NCBI GenBank assembly: GCA_021740045.1
Contig: JAIPAP010000035.1
Span: 1 to 37,112 of the forward strand
Source: Bacteroidales bacterium
GTDB lineage: Bacteria; Bacteroidota; Bacteroidia; Bacteroidales; JAIPAP01
Length of the DNA stretch: 37,112 nt
Direction: 5' to 3'
A program made the position numbers and the translations under genes. The notes under the pieces are model-generated. The model was not told the origin of the DNA. It did no database searches and saw only the letters and a list, made by a program, of their open reading frames with translations. Shown here in pieces: positions 7,234-16,107 of the stretch; position 1 is the first letter of the stretch, and each line of letters starts with the position of its first letter.

Positions 7234-8709
7234 ATGGAACGACATATACTTTCCAAATCGACTTTTATGCGCGGGGTGCAATGCCTGAAGGCCCTTTATC
7301 TTCATAAAAAACGCCCTTTTCTGCGCGACAAGCTAAGCCAGGAGCAAAAAGCCAAGTTCAGCCGCGGCATAAACGTGGGGGTAATTGCCAGGGATCTTTT
7401 TCCCGGGGGAATAGATGTCAGCCCCAAAACACCTTTCCAGTACCCTCAATCAGTAGCCAAAACCAACGAAGAGATCAACGCCGGCCAACCCATCATTTAT
7501 GAAGCAGCTTTTCAATACAATAAGGTGTTGGTAGCCCTGGATATTCTGGTATATGCCGATGGTAAATGGCAAGGTTATGAAGTGAAAAGCTCGCTTAAAG
7601 TATCATCTACCTATATTATGGATGCTTCTCTGCAGTATTATGTAATTACCAATGCAGGCATTCCTCTTGAGAATATCCATGTCATCCATTTGAACCCTGA
7701 TTATGTACTGGATGATCAACTGGATGTGAACCGGTTTTTTGTGACCCGGAACGTAACCGAAGAGGCCTTACAGAACCAAAGCTTCATTGAAGAAAAAATC
7801 AATGAAGAACTTACCATTACCAAATACAAGCACTCTCCCAAGATCGATATCGGCCTTCAATGCCACGACCCATACCCCTGTGATTTTATAAGCCATTGCT
7901 GGAAACATGTGCCCGCCGAATCAATATTCAACCTTGAGGCTTTTACCCGTGAAGAACTTTTCGACATGTATAATAGTGGCATTATTTACATAAGCGATAT
8001 ACCCACTAAAAATATAGATACACCACTTAAAAGATTACAGGTACAGGCACATCTTGAACAAAAAGAATACTTTGATTCGGATGGTATAAAAGATTTCCTG
8101 GGCAGGATAAAATATCCGGTGACTCTTGGAAAAATGCTGGTTATGAAGTCAGCGGTTCCTCAATACAAGGGGACCCGTCCATATGAAGCTATCCCTTTTT
8201 ATTTTCAGGGCCATGAGTTAACCAGAGAGGGAAATATTACCAGAACGACAGAACATTACTCACAAACTGGTGAAACTCCCGATGACTTTGCAGTAAGGCT
8301 TCTTAACGAATTGGACAAAGCCGGCACCATTCTCTTTTACAATATGAGTGATGAATTACAAGCCCTGCAATTCATCAAACGGCAATATCCTCAATTATCA
8401 ACAACCGTAAATGACATTATGGTCAAATGCATGGACCTGAAACACCTATTGGACCAACTTCTCTTTTATAACCCTACCTTAGGGTCTAAACCTGCTTATG
8501 AGGAATTGTCGGAGTTCTTTGGATTGAACGAAGAATATCATAACCTGGCCATACAAAGTGATATTATGGCAGGGGTGGGCTATACAGGACTTTTTAATGA
8601 AACTGATAATGAAAAGCATCATGAGTTTTACGAAAACATATATAGCTACAGCCAATTTTCGGTTCAACTACTGAAGCTTTTTCTAAATTATCTTCAAAGC
8701 AAGGAATAA
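7234..8709 (+). CDS. DUF2779 protein: Cas4-like PD-(D/E)XK nuclease with Fe-S cysteines and a degenerate second domain
   Basis: A 491-residue cytoplasmic protein. The N-terminal half looks like a RecB/Cas4-type nuclease: Cys17 in MRGVQCLKALYL, acidic residues at E90 and D103, the E116-V-K118 active-site motif, and a C-terminal triad C210, C216, C222 in QCHDPYPCDFISHC. Together with Cys17 these would hold a 4Fe-4S cluster. The C-terminal half aligns by eye with DUF2779 (for example YKGTRPYEAIPFYFQ at 311-325 and NPTLGSKPAYEELSE). Where family members, as I recall them, carry LDFET, this protein has TLGKML at 297-302, so the DEDD-like exonuclease carboxylates appear lost. It stands alone, with no cas or repair operon beside it. 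TAATTTTG at 7209-7216 is a possible -7 element. Biological role unknown. Confidence 0.78.
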   Translation: MERHILSKSTFMRGVQCLKALYLHKKRPFLRDKLSQEQKAKFSRGINVGVIARDLFPGGIDVSPKTPFQYPQSVAKTNEEINAGQPIIYEAAFQYNKVLVALDILVYADGKWQGYEVKSSLKVSSTYIMDASLQYYVITNAGIPLENIHVIHLNPDYVLDDQLDVNRFFVTRNVTEEALQNQSFIEEKINEELTITKYKHSPKIDIGLQCHDPYPCDFISHCWKHVPAESIFNLEAFTREELFDMYNSGIIYISDIPTKNIDTPLKRLQVQAHLEQKEYFDSDGIKDFLGRIKYPVTLGKMLVMKSAVPQYKGTRPYEAIPFYFQGHELTREGNITRTTEHYSQTGETPDDFAVRLLNELDKAGTILFYNMSDELQALQFIKRQYPQLSTTVNDIMVKCMDLKHLLDQLLFYNPTLGSKPAYEELSEFFGLNEEYHNLAIQSDIMAGVGYTGLFNETDNEKHHEFYENIYSYSQFSVQLLKLFLNYLQSKE

Positions 8710-9003
8710 TAATCGTATGGAATGTGCACATTTCATGGGCTTTATAAGAGATTATATAAAACCCGAAGCTGCTGGGTACACTTATAAAACAATATCTCAT
8801 TGCGAATAAGTTCTTTCTTTATACTTCAGGTAATTTAAAACCATTTCAAAAAACATCTTTAACATAACATTTGCTAAATTGTATATAACTTATTTTCAGT
8901 ATTTTGCTAATTTTTCTTTACCATCAATTCACACATAGATAATTCTTTCATCCATGCAAACCTAATTTATTACTAAATTTACCACACTGAATTCAAATTC
9001 CGG

Positions 9004-10794
9004 ATGATGCCTGGACATAAAGACCCGCACAGCTATTCCAATCCTCATGAGGTAGTCATACGTGATTCGACCCTGGAGATGGAAGTCAACTTTTTTACCC
9101 GTACCATTGAGGGAAAAGTCACTCATACTATTGAAAACCTAAGTGGAGCTAACCGTTTGGTGCTTGATATACGCGATCTTACCATTTATCGTATCACCCT
9201 TGATGATGGTGAGGAAACGGCTTTTGCCATTGGCCCACATAATAAATACCTCGGCAACCCATTGGCCATTGAAATAACCGGGCAAACGCGTAGCGTAACC
9301 ATTTTTTTCCTTAGCAACCCCCGATCATCAGCTATTCAGTGGCTTGAACCTACGCAAACCGCCGGCAAAAGGCATCCATTTCTATTCACTCAATCACAAG
9401 CCATCCTGGCGCGCACATGGATTCCTTGCCAGGATACCCCTTCGGTGCGTTTCACCTTTTCGGCAAAAGTTAAAGTTCCTCCGGGCCTCCTGGCCTTAAT
9501 GAGTGCTGATAATCCAACGGAAAAAAATAAAAACGGTGAATATGAATTCAAGATGAACCAACCTATACCTTCTTACTTACTGGCATTGGCGGTTGGCGAT
9601 CTTGAATACCAATCCCTGGGAGAAAAAACAGGCGTATATGCCGAATCACCAATGCTTAAGAAAGCATCCTCTGAATTTGCTGAAGTCCAGGAGATGATGA
9701 GAGTAGCCGAATCAATCTACGGAAAATATCTTTGGGGCCGTTTTGACGTGCTCGTACTTCCACCCAGCTTTCCTTTCGGTGGAATGGAAAATCCAAGGTT
9801 AACGTTTGCCACTCCCACCATTATTGCAGGTGATCAGTCGTTGGTTCATGTTGTGGCCCACGAACTGGCTCATTCATGGTCGGGGAATCTGGTTACCAAT
9901 GCCACATGGAATGATTTCTGGCTTAACGAAGGATTTACCGTTTACTTCGAGCGCCGGATCATGGAAGCCCTTAATGGAAAATTGTATGCCGAAATGCTGG
10001 CCGAGCTGGGCTACCAAGACCTTAAAGCTACCCTTAAAGAATTTGGTAATACCCATGAAGATACTGCCTTAAAAATCAATCTAAAAGGCCGTAATCCCGA
10101 TGACGGGATGACACTGATCCCTTATGAAAAAGGTTATTTCTTCTTGCTTGCCCTGGAACAAGCAGTGGGCAGAAAAGATTGGGATCAGTTCCTCAATGAT
10201 TATTTTGGTGAATACGCCTTCCGATCGCTCGATACTGAAGAATTTCTACGCTATTTCGAATCTTATTTTTCCGAAGATCTGCCACTGATCAAACACAGGG
10301 TACCACTTAATCAATGGATATATGACCCGGGGTTGCCAAAATCAGCGCCTCCCATTAACTCTAAACGTTTCAGGCAGGTGGAAAAAGTTATTAAACAATG
10401 GAAGAATGGATTAGACCCGCAACATTTAAACATTAGCGAATGGAGCACTCACGAATGGTTGCATTTTATAAGGAATTTACCCTCGTCTTTGACTCCACAG
10501 GAAATGACCAACCTAGACGAGGCTTTTCATTTTAGTAAATCCAAAAACTCCGAGATTCTTTTTGCATGGTTGCTTCATGCCGCCAACAATCAATACCAGC
10601 CCGCCGAGCCTATTATGGATAAATTCCTTACTTCGGTAGGCCGTCGAAAATATGTGCTTCCCATCTATAAGGCACTTTCACAAACCAACGAAGGTTTCCA
10701 AAAAGCCAAATCCATCTACCGTCGTGCCCGGCCCAATTACCACTCCATCACCGCTTCCAGCCTCGACCGGTTGCTGGGGTTGAATGGGGGGTAA
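9004..10794 (+). CDS. M1 family zinc aminopeptidase, leukotriene A4 hydrolase-like
   Basis: A 596-residue metallopeptidase that removes N-terminal amino acids from peptides. Key elements are all present: exopeptidase motif GGMEN at 259-263, zinc motif H286-E-L-A-H290, third zinc ligand E309 in NEGFTVYFE with the standard 18-residue spacing, and Tyr374 in LIPYEKG as the transition-state tyrosine. The C-terminal 150 residues are helical, as in the LTA4H armadillo-like domain. The ATG at 9004 gives no signal peptide, and an in-frame stop at 8974 rules out a longer form. The enzyme is therefore predicted cytoplasmic, whereas many Bacteroidota relatives are exported. It is followed by a convergent restriction-modification cassette after 69 bp. 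True LTA4 hydrolase activity is not implied. Confidence 0.92.
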   Translation: MMPGHKDPHSYSNPHEVVIRDSTLEMEVNFFTRTIEGKVTHTIENLSGANRLVLDIRDLTIYRITLDDGEETAFAIGPHNKYLGNPLAIEITGQTRSVTIFFLSNPRSSAIQWLEPTQTAGKRHPFLFTQSQAILARTWIPCQDTPSVRFTFSAKVKVPPGLLALMSADNPTEKNKNGEYEFKMNQPIPSYLLALAVGDLEYQSLGEKTGVYAESPMLKKASSEFAEVQEMMRVAESIYGKYLWGRFDVLVLPPSFPFGGMENPRLTFATPTIIAGDQSLVHVVAHELAHSWSGNLVTNATWNDFWLNEGFTVYFERRIMEALNGKLYAEMLAELGYQDLKATLKEFGNTHEDTALKINLKGRNPDDGMTLIPYEKGYFFLLALEQAVGRKDWDQFLNDYFGEYAFRSLDTEEFLRYFESYFSEDLPLIKHRVPLNQWIYDPGLPKSAPPINSKRFRQVEKVIKQWKNGLDPQHLNISEWSTHEWLHFIRNLPSSLTPQEMTNLDEAFHFSKSKNSEILFAWLLHAANNQYQPAEPIMDKFLTSVGRRKYVLPIYKALSQTNEGFQKAKSIYRRARPNYHSITASSLDRLLGLNGG

Positions 10795-10863
10795 AGTAAT
10801 TAAAATCTGCTTTTAATATAAGGTTATGATAGGGTTTCCAATGGTTTATATTCATGTATTGAA

Positions 10864-11736
10864 TCAAGTGGGTTTTGGTGGTGCATATGATTCAAGAAAC
10901 TTCTTTGCTTGCTTTTTCGATTTAAAGGCTCCTTTGATAGAATCTCCATTACTATAATTGATGGTAATTTCATAACGGAGCAGCTTTAGTTTCTCTCTAT
11001 TTTTGTAGTTCAGAATAAAATTGATAGCCTCATCTATGTTTTCCAAAACATGAGACTTGCCATGTAATGGTAAAATACCTATTGATTTAATATGCCGTGC
11101 CAATGATTTCTGCAAAGCAGAGAAAAATGAACTGAGATTACGTTCATTCAACTTAAGAAGATAAGTTCCCAGTTGATCTCTTTGTTGGTCATCCAGTTCG
11201 GACCATTCAACTATTTTTCTTTGGAAATCCTTTTCAGTAGTGTTTTCCTCTGAACTGGAATCGATTCCAAATTTCTCAAAAGCTCTGTTAATCATCTCAT
11301 ATGGAAAGTATAGGATATTAAATCCTAATGAGTCTAATTGATTAAGCGCTCCTTGTGTAAAATTTCCGGCCAGCATCACTCCAATAAAGGGAGCATAATT
11401 ACTGTGTGTGGAAACCAATGGCATTATTGCACCCTGAATTTCCTGAGCCTTATTTCGTGAATGTTTTGTGTACCTTCTCCATGCACTTTCAATAAATGCT
11501 ACAGGTGTGCCTATCTCATTTTCTGTACCGCCACGTTCAAGTACAAAATCCAAATCGTGCTTATTGCCTTTAGCATCCATCCAGGTAACCTTTTTACCTG
11601 TCCTTGCAGATCGCATTCCTTGATAATCCAGGTAAAGATTATGTTTGTCGGCAAATTTCCTTAATTCATTGAGAAAGACAGATTCTAAAAAATCTCCAAT
11701 AATCTGTCCCCACTTATGAGAATTTGATTGAGCCAT
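10864..11736 (-). CDS. Putative type II restriction endonuclease
   Basis: A 290-residue cytoplasmic protein paired with a DNA methyltransferase that ends 2 bp before its start codon. Residues 60-100 carry a nuclease-like core: HDLDFVLE with D61 and D63, a glycine-rich turn, then PVAFIESAWRRYTKHSRNK with E83, R87, R88 and K91. The spacing fits a PD-(D/E)XK fold, but the usual E-x-K appears as E-S-A, so the lysine is missing or has moved, perhaps to K91 or K96. The C-terminal half is charged and contains FSALQKSLARH and a basic tail. The endonuclease role is inferred from the linked methyltransferase plus this motif; the recognition site cannot be read. The gene is AT-rich compared with its neighbours, as expected for a mobile cassette. 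Confidence 0.68.
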   Translation of the reverse strand: MAQSNSHKWGQIIGDFLESVFLNELRKFADKHNLYLDYQGMRSARTGKKVTWMDAKGNKHDLDFVLERGGTENEIGTPVAFIESAWRRYTKHSRNKAQEIQGAIMPLVSTHSNYAPFIGVMLAGNFTQGALNQLDSLGFNILYFPYEMINRAFEKFGIDSSSEENTTEKDFQRKIVEWSELDDQQRDQLGTYLLKLNERNLSSFFSALQKSLARHIKSIGILPLHGKSHVLENIDEAINFILNYKNREKLKLLRYEITINYSNGDSIKGAFKSKKQAKKFLESYAPPKPT

Positions 11737-11738
11737 AT

Positions 11739-13034
11739 CTATCCATTAATCCAAAGACGACCTTCCTTTAGCGGAACCCTATGCTTTCTGTTTTTCCATT
11801 TCACGTTTCGATCCCTCGTTTTTTCAAAATTATATGATTCAAAACCAGCTGCCACTGCTAGCCTACCAAGCCAATCGTCAACGGGGACATACACACCATA
11901 GGGAGCAGAATCACCAACCACGAAGCAAACTGTTGAGTTTTCTGTTGTAACCCGCCTTAATTCTTTAAATACTTTTGCTAAATCGTGAAAATAAGCTAAT
12001 ATCATTAAATGGTAGTTTTTTTTGCCACCCCTGCTTAACCTGGTTTCCGAAAGCTCATTGAATATTTTTGTCAATTCCGAAATTATTGGATATAGTAATT
12101 CCGATTGAAGTAATGCTTGTGCATTATCCTTAATGCTTATTGCATGCTGTGTGCAAGCGATTACAAGATTTTTCCTGACCTTATCCTGCAGTTCTCCCCA
12201 ACCTTCAATATCGCCCCAAAAAGTCATTTCTAATCTCGTGGCATCAGCATAATCATAATTATTAGCATAGGGAGGAGATGTAACAACAAGGTCAGCCCAT
12301 TTTTCAGGGACAGAACTAATATTTCTGGCATCTTCTAAAAAGATTCTCGATTCAGTAACATTTGAATAGCGCTGTTGCATCAAATACATATCATAAGCCA
12401 TTTCTTCAATCTTCATCTCAAATGCATGATATGGATCCAATATCTTACCCTTCGTTTTATTAGGCAATACATATTGCCATTGGGCAGTACCTACTGAGGA
12501 GGTGCTACGTAAAATAGAAGTTATTATAAGCCAATTAAGTGCTTGATATGGATCACCCTGATTCAACTCAAGCCACGCTGTTTTGAGCGACTCTAGCTTT
12601 TTAGCAGATTCATCTGTGAAGCATTTTTTGATTAAAACAGGATACTCTTGCTTAGAAACTTGAATTTTTTTTGCGAGAGTAAGTACTTCTCTTGCTTTCT
12701 TTCTAAAATCCTTATGATCTACCTTCCAATTTAGTTTTGCTTTGGCAATTCGATATATATATGGATGAGATTCAACACCTATGGATTCAACACCTGAAAA
12801 TTCTGACACAAGCGGTACTGTCCCCGAACCAGCAAAAGGATCAAATACCCGTTTAGCATTTTTTTCCTTTATCACACTATTCACCCATCCTGCTGAAAAC
12901 CCCGCTGTAAAACGAAACCATCTGTGAATGGGCAGTTTCATGTTATCTGCAAAGGTAGAAGATATATCCCTCTTTTTCTTTATTTCTCCTGTTTCAAACA
13001 GTTTTAATTGATCGCCTGCCATATGATTCTTCAT
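11739..13034 (-). CDS. DNA methyltransferase (amino-methyltransferase, N4-cytosine or N6-adenine)
   Basis: A 431-residue DNA methylase, the protective half of a restriction-modification pair. Motif I is DPFAGSGT at 65-72 (SAM binding) and motif IV is TSPPY at 252-256 (catalytic). TSPPY is more typical of N4-cytosine enzymes, but N6-adenine cannot be excluded. The order I before IV, with about 180 residues between them, differs from the common beta class. Two starts are possible: ATG at 13034 or ATG at 13022 (MAGDQLKLFETG). A perfect -7 match TAATTTTG (complement of 13039-13046) lies so close that it would favour the later start or a leaderless message. The endonuclease follows after 2 bp and is probably translationally coupled. 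Confidence 0.88.
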   Translation of the reverse strand: MKNHMAGDQLKLFETGEIKKKRDISSTFADNMKLPIHRWFRFTAGFSAGWVNSVIKEKNAKRVFDPFAGSGTVPLVSEFSGVESIGVESHPYIYRIAKAKLNWKVDHKDFRKKAREVLTLAKKIQVSKQEYPVLIKKCFTDESAKKLESLKTAWLELNQGDPYQALNWLIITSILRSTSSVGTAQWQYVLPNKTKGKILDPYHAFEMKIEEMAYDMYLMQQRYSNVTESRIFLEDARNISSVPEKWADLVVTSPPYANNYDYADATRLEMTFWGDIEGWGELQDKVRKNLVIACTQHAISIKDNAQALLQSELLYPIISELTKIFNELSETRLSRGGKKNYHLMILAYFHDLAKVFKELRRVTTENSTVCFVVGDSAPYGVYVPVDDWLGRLAVAAGFESYNFEKTRDRNVKWKNRKHRVPLKEGRLWING

Positions 13035-13062
13035 TCTACAAAATTAAGGTTAAAAATAACAC

Positions 13063-13094
13063 AAAAAAAACCTGCCGGGGTAAGCAGGTTTTTT
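13063..13094. terminator. Bidirectional intrinsic terminator upstream of the restriction-modification cassette
   Basis: The stem AACCTGC (13069-13075) pairs with GCAGGTT (13084-13090) around CGGGGTAA, flanked by an A-run on the left (13063-13070) and a T-run on the right (13089-13094). The hairpin can therefore terminate on either strand. No obvious gene ends into it from either side: the methyltransferase starts to its left and hydE starts far to its right. It may insulate the cassette, or be left over from a lost minus-strand gene. Confidence 0.75.
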
Positions 13095-13540
13095 GAAGCG
13101 ATATGATGATTTGAGGGAGGAGGGAGGGGTATATCCCTGTTCGTTTAACCACATCCTAAAAATTATCTCCAACGTTTCTGATGCAAATATTTCATTAATA
13201 AACACACCATGCAATAGAGAATGAATAAGCGTTAAGACATAATTAATAAACGCACCGTTTTTAAAAAAAAGCGTATCCATTTTAAGAAAATCCGAATGGC
13301 TATTTATCCCCTTTTCTTATAATTCATTGACAAATTTAGAATGATATTTATAAAATTTAACTCCATCTATCTAAATAATTAAATAGGATAACCTTTTGAT
13401 AATAAATCACATTCAAAGGGTAAAACACTAACGCCATCAATAGGTTTTCTATCGGTAACTGCCGACAGGATAAAAGTTTAGTTTTGCATCCTGTTGATAA
13501 ACGTAGACAAAAATGAGGGATAATTCGTTATACTGATCGA
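13095..13540. other. Gene-poor spacer between the restriction-modification cassette and hydE
   Basis: This 446-bp AT-rich stretch has no convincing gene. A minus-strand frame of 76 codons (13280-13050) runs through the terminator and is probably not real, though it could be a decayed gene. A 15-bp direct repeat, ATTAATAAACACACC at 13194-13208 and ATTAATAAACGCACC at 13242-13256, differs at one position. TAGTTTTG at 13479-13486 matches the -7 consensus and could serve hydE with a leader of about 48 nt; no -33 TTG is seen at the right distance. Confidence 0.4.
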
Positions 13541-14650
13541 ATGGAAAACAATATTAAACAAATACTGGAAAAAGACAGGCTGAATAAAGAAGACCTCATC
13601 ACCCTGCTTGGAACCAATGAGGAAAGGGCCAAGCTCATATATGCAAGAGCTGCGGAAGTAAAACAGCAGATGGTGGGTAACAAAGTATATTTCCGCGGAT
13701 TGGTTGAATATTCCAACATCTGCACAAAGAATTGTTATTATTGCGGGGTTCGTTCAGGAAATAAAAAAGTAAACCGGTATACCCTGCATGAAGAAGAGGT
13801 GCTTGCTGCCGCCCGCTTTGCCTATGCCCATAACTATGCCTCCATGGTCATACAGTCTGGGGAGCTGAGCAGTCCGGCTTTTGTAAAACGAATCGGAAAA
13901 TTGCTAACCAAAATAAAAAAAATTTCCAACGGTGAGTTGGGCATTACCCTTTCGATGGGCGAACAAACCGAAGAAACCTACCGGTATTGGCGAGAATGCG
14001 GGGCGCACCGCTACTTGTTGCGTATCGAAGCTTCTTCACCAGAGTTATACCGGAAACTGCACCCCAATGATAAAATTCATAATTATGAGCAGCGGATTGA
14101 AGCCTTGCATTTACTGAAGAAAACTGGATACCAGGTTGGAACCGGGGTCATGATCGGGTTGCCATTCCAGCGCTTGGAACATCTAGCCGATGACCTGATC
14201 TTTTTCCGTGATCTGGATATTGATATGGCAGGGATGGGGCCTTACATCGAACACGAGGACACGCCTCTGTATCAATACAAAGATCAATTGATATCGAAGC
14301 GTGAGCGTTTTACCTTGAGCATGAAAATGGTAGCCCTGTTGCGCATTATTATGAATGACATCAATATCGCCGCAACCACGGCCATGCAAACCCTCGATCC
14401 GGTTGGCAGGGAAAAAGCCATTAAGGTGGGAGCCAATGTGATTATGCCCAATTTAACACCGGTTTCCTATCGTCAGAATTATCTGCTATACGAAGATAAA
14501 CCCTGCATTGATGAGGAAGCCTCCGATTGTATCGAATGCCTCGATAACCGGATCAGAATGTATGGTGGTGAAGTTGGTTATGGCGAATGGGGCGATTCGA
14601 AGCATTATTATAAGCGCACGGGCAAAACCGAAGTGAATCAAAAGGAATGA
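13541..14650 (+). CDS. hydE: [FeFe] hydrogenase H-cluster maturation radical SAM enzyme HydE
   Basis: Radical SAM protein of 369 residues that, with HydF and HydG, builds the organometallic H-cluster of [FeFe] hydrogenase. The radical SAM cluster motif is C61-T-K-N-C65-Y-Y-C68 in EYSNICTKNCYYCGVRSG. The second, accessory cluster motif CX7CX2C found in HydE is present as C322, C330, C333. Other family-like stretches are GLPFQRLEHLADDL and MGPYIEHEDTPLY. No hydrogenase, hydF or hydG is in the window, so the gene is separated from its partners here. Related radical SAM enzymes (HmdB, PylB) are alternatives, but the accessory cluster favours HydE. rlmD follows after 53 bp on the same strand. Confidence 0.9.
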   Translation: MENNIKQILEKDRLNKEDLITLLGTNEERAKLIYARAAEVKQQMVGNKVYFRGLVEYSNICTKNCYYCGVRSGNKKVNRYTLHEEEVLAAARFAYAHNYASMVIQSGELSSPAFVKRIGKLLTKIKKISNGELGITLSMGEQTEETYRYWRECGAHRYLLRIEASSPELYRKLHPNDKIHNYEQRIEALHLLKKTGYQVGTGVMIGLPFQRLEHLADDLIFFRDLDIDMAGMGPYIEHEDTPLYQYKDQLISKRERFTLSMKMVALLRIIMNDINIAATTAMQTLDPVGREKAIKVGANVIMPNLTPVSYRQNYLLYEDKPCIDEEASDCIECLDNRIRMYGGEVGYGEWGDSKHYYKRTGKTEVNQKE

Positions 14651-14703
14651 TTAATTGGGTTATAGACAAATAGCTGGTATATCCAATAACAGAAAATGGG
14701 CTT

Positions 14704-16107
14704 ATGAGTAGACGTAAGAACAATTTACCCTTTATCGAAAACCTCGAAATTATCGATGCCGGCTCGGAGGGGAAAGCCGTGGGGCGATACAACGACCGTG
14801 TAGTGTTTGTTCCTTTTGTGGTTCCCGGCGATGTGGTTGATGTGCAGGTATATAAAAAAAAGAAAACCTATTACCAGGGGAAGGCCGTTAGGATTAAAAA
14901 GAAATCCGGTTTACGCGTGGAACCCTTCTGTAAACATTTCGGGACCTGTGGAGGCTGTAAATGGCAAAACCTGGATTACCGGGATCAGTTACGGTTTAAA
15001 CAAAAACAGGTGGAAGATAATTTTAAGCGGATTGGAAAATTCGAAATGCCAGCCCTTAACTCCATTATTCCGTCCAAACACACCCGCTATTACCGGAATA
15101 AGATGGAGTTTACCTTTTCGAACCACCGCTGGCTTACCGAAGAGGAGAAAAACGGGCAGCCTAAGGATATGAACGCCCTGGGATTATTCATTCCGGGTTT
15201 TTATGATCGGGTACTCGATCTGGAGGAATGTTATTTACAAGGCCATCCTTCCAATGCCATCAGGCTGGAAGCCCGGAATTATGCTAAGGAGAATGCCCTG
15301 TCGTTCTATGATGTCCGTGAGTGGCAAGGATTTTTGAGGAACCTGGTCATACGGACTGCATCAAACGGCGAGGTTATGGTAATTCTGGTGGTAAACTATT
15401 ACGATGAAGCTTCCATAACTGGCATGCTTAATCACCTGGCCGGTAAATTTCCGGAAATCACTTCGTTGTTGTACATGATCAACAACAAAAAGAACGATGA
15501 TCTTTCCGATCTTGAAGCTCATACTTTTAAAGGCAATCCGTATATTTTTGAAGAAATGGAAGGGCTGAAGTTCAAAATAGGGCCCCTCTCCTTTTTTCAA
15601 ACCAACCTGGAACAAGCGCATGAATTGTACAAAGTTGCCCGTGATTTTGCAGGCCTTACCGGGGATGAAGTGGTTTATGACCTATACACAGGCACCGGTA
15701 CCATAGCCAACTATTTAGCCAGTCAAGCCGAAAAAGTGGTGGGTATAGAGTACATCGAACCGGCTATTGAGGATGCCCGTGAAAATTCATCCATTAACGG
15801 TATCGATAATACCCGTTTTTATGCCGGTGATATTGTGAAGCTGCTTTCGCCGGAATTCACTGCTAAAAAAGGTAAGCCCAATGTGGTTATTACCGATCCG
15901 CCACGGGCAGGCATGCATAAAAATGTAATCAAACAGATCCTGGCGATGGCGCCACAACGGGTTGTGTATGTGAGCTGTAATCCGGCCACCCAAGCCCGCG
16001 ATATTACCTTAATGAATGAAGATTATGCGGTAAAGCGGATACAGCCAGTGGATATGTTCCCTCATACCCAGCATGTTGAAAATGTCACGCTGCTGGAAAG
16101 GCGTTAA
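14704..16107 (+). CDS. rlmD: 23S rRNA (uracil-5-)-methyltransferase, RlmD/RumA family
   Basis: A 467-residue SAM-dependent RNA methyltransferase. It begins with a TRAM RNA-binding domain (about 10-65). A 4Fe-4S site follows: C76, C82 and C85 in PFCKHFGTCGGCKWQNL, with C176 in LEECYLQG as the likely fourth ligand. The Rossmann domain has DLYTGTGTIANYLA for SAM, DPPRAGMHK, and the catalytic nucleophile C425 in VVYVSCNPATQARD. Length and architecture fit RlmD; RlmC-like or tRNA U54 specificity cannot be excluded from sequence alone. Its stop codon directly abuts the stop of the convergent aroK (TAATTA at 16105-16110), so neither gene has a private terminator. Confidence 0.9.
   Translation: MSRRKNNLPFIENLEIIDAGSEGKAVGRYNDRVVFVPFVVPGDVVDVQVYKKKKTYYQGKAVRIKKKSGLRVEPFCKHFGTCGGCKWQNLDYRDQLRFKQKQVEDNFKRIGKFEMPALNSIIPSKHTRYYRNKMEFTFSNHRWLTEEEKNGQPKDMNALGLFIPGFYDRVLDLEECYLQGHPSNAIRLEARNYAKENALSFYDVREWQGFLRNLVIRTASNGEVMVILVVNYYDEASITGMLNHLAGKFPEITSLLYMINNKKNDDLSDLEAHTFKGNPYIFEEMEGLKFKIGPLSFFQTNLEQAHELYKVARDFAGLTGDEVVYDLYTGTGTIANYLASQAEKVVGIEYIEPAIEDARENSSINGIDNTRFYAGDIVKLLSPEFTAKKGKPNVVITDPPRAGMHKNVIKQILAMAPQRVVYVSCNPATQARDITLMNEDYAVKRIQPVDMFPHTQHVENVTLLERR

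Noticed and set aside
9874-10056. Short minus-strand frame within the aminopeptidase gene
   Set aside because: It lies across the zinc-binding region of a well-supported M1 peptidase; there is no independent evidence for it.
13050-13280. 76-codon minus-strand open frame as a real gene
   Set aside because: It runs through a strong terminator, has no recognisable family and no good start context. It is kept only as a possible decayed gene.
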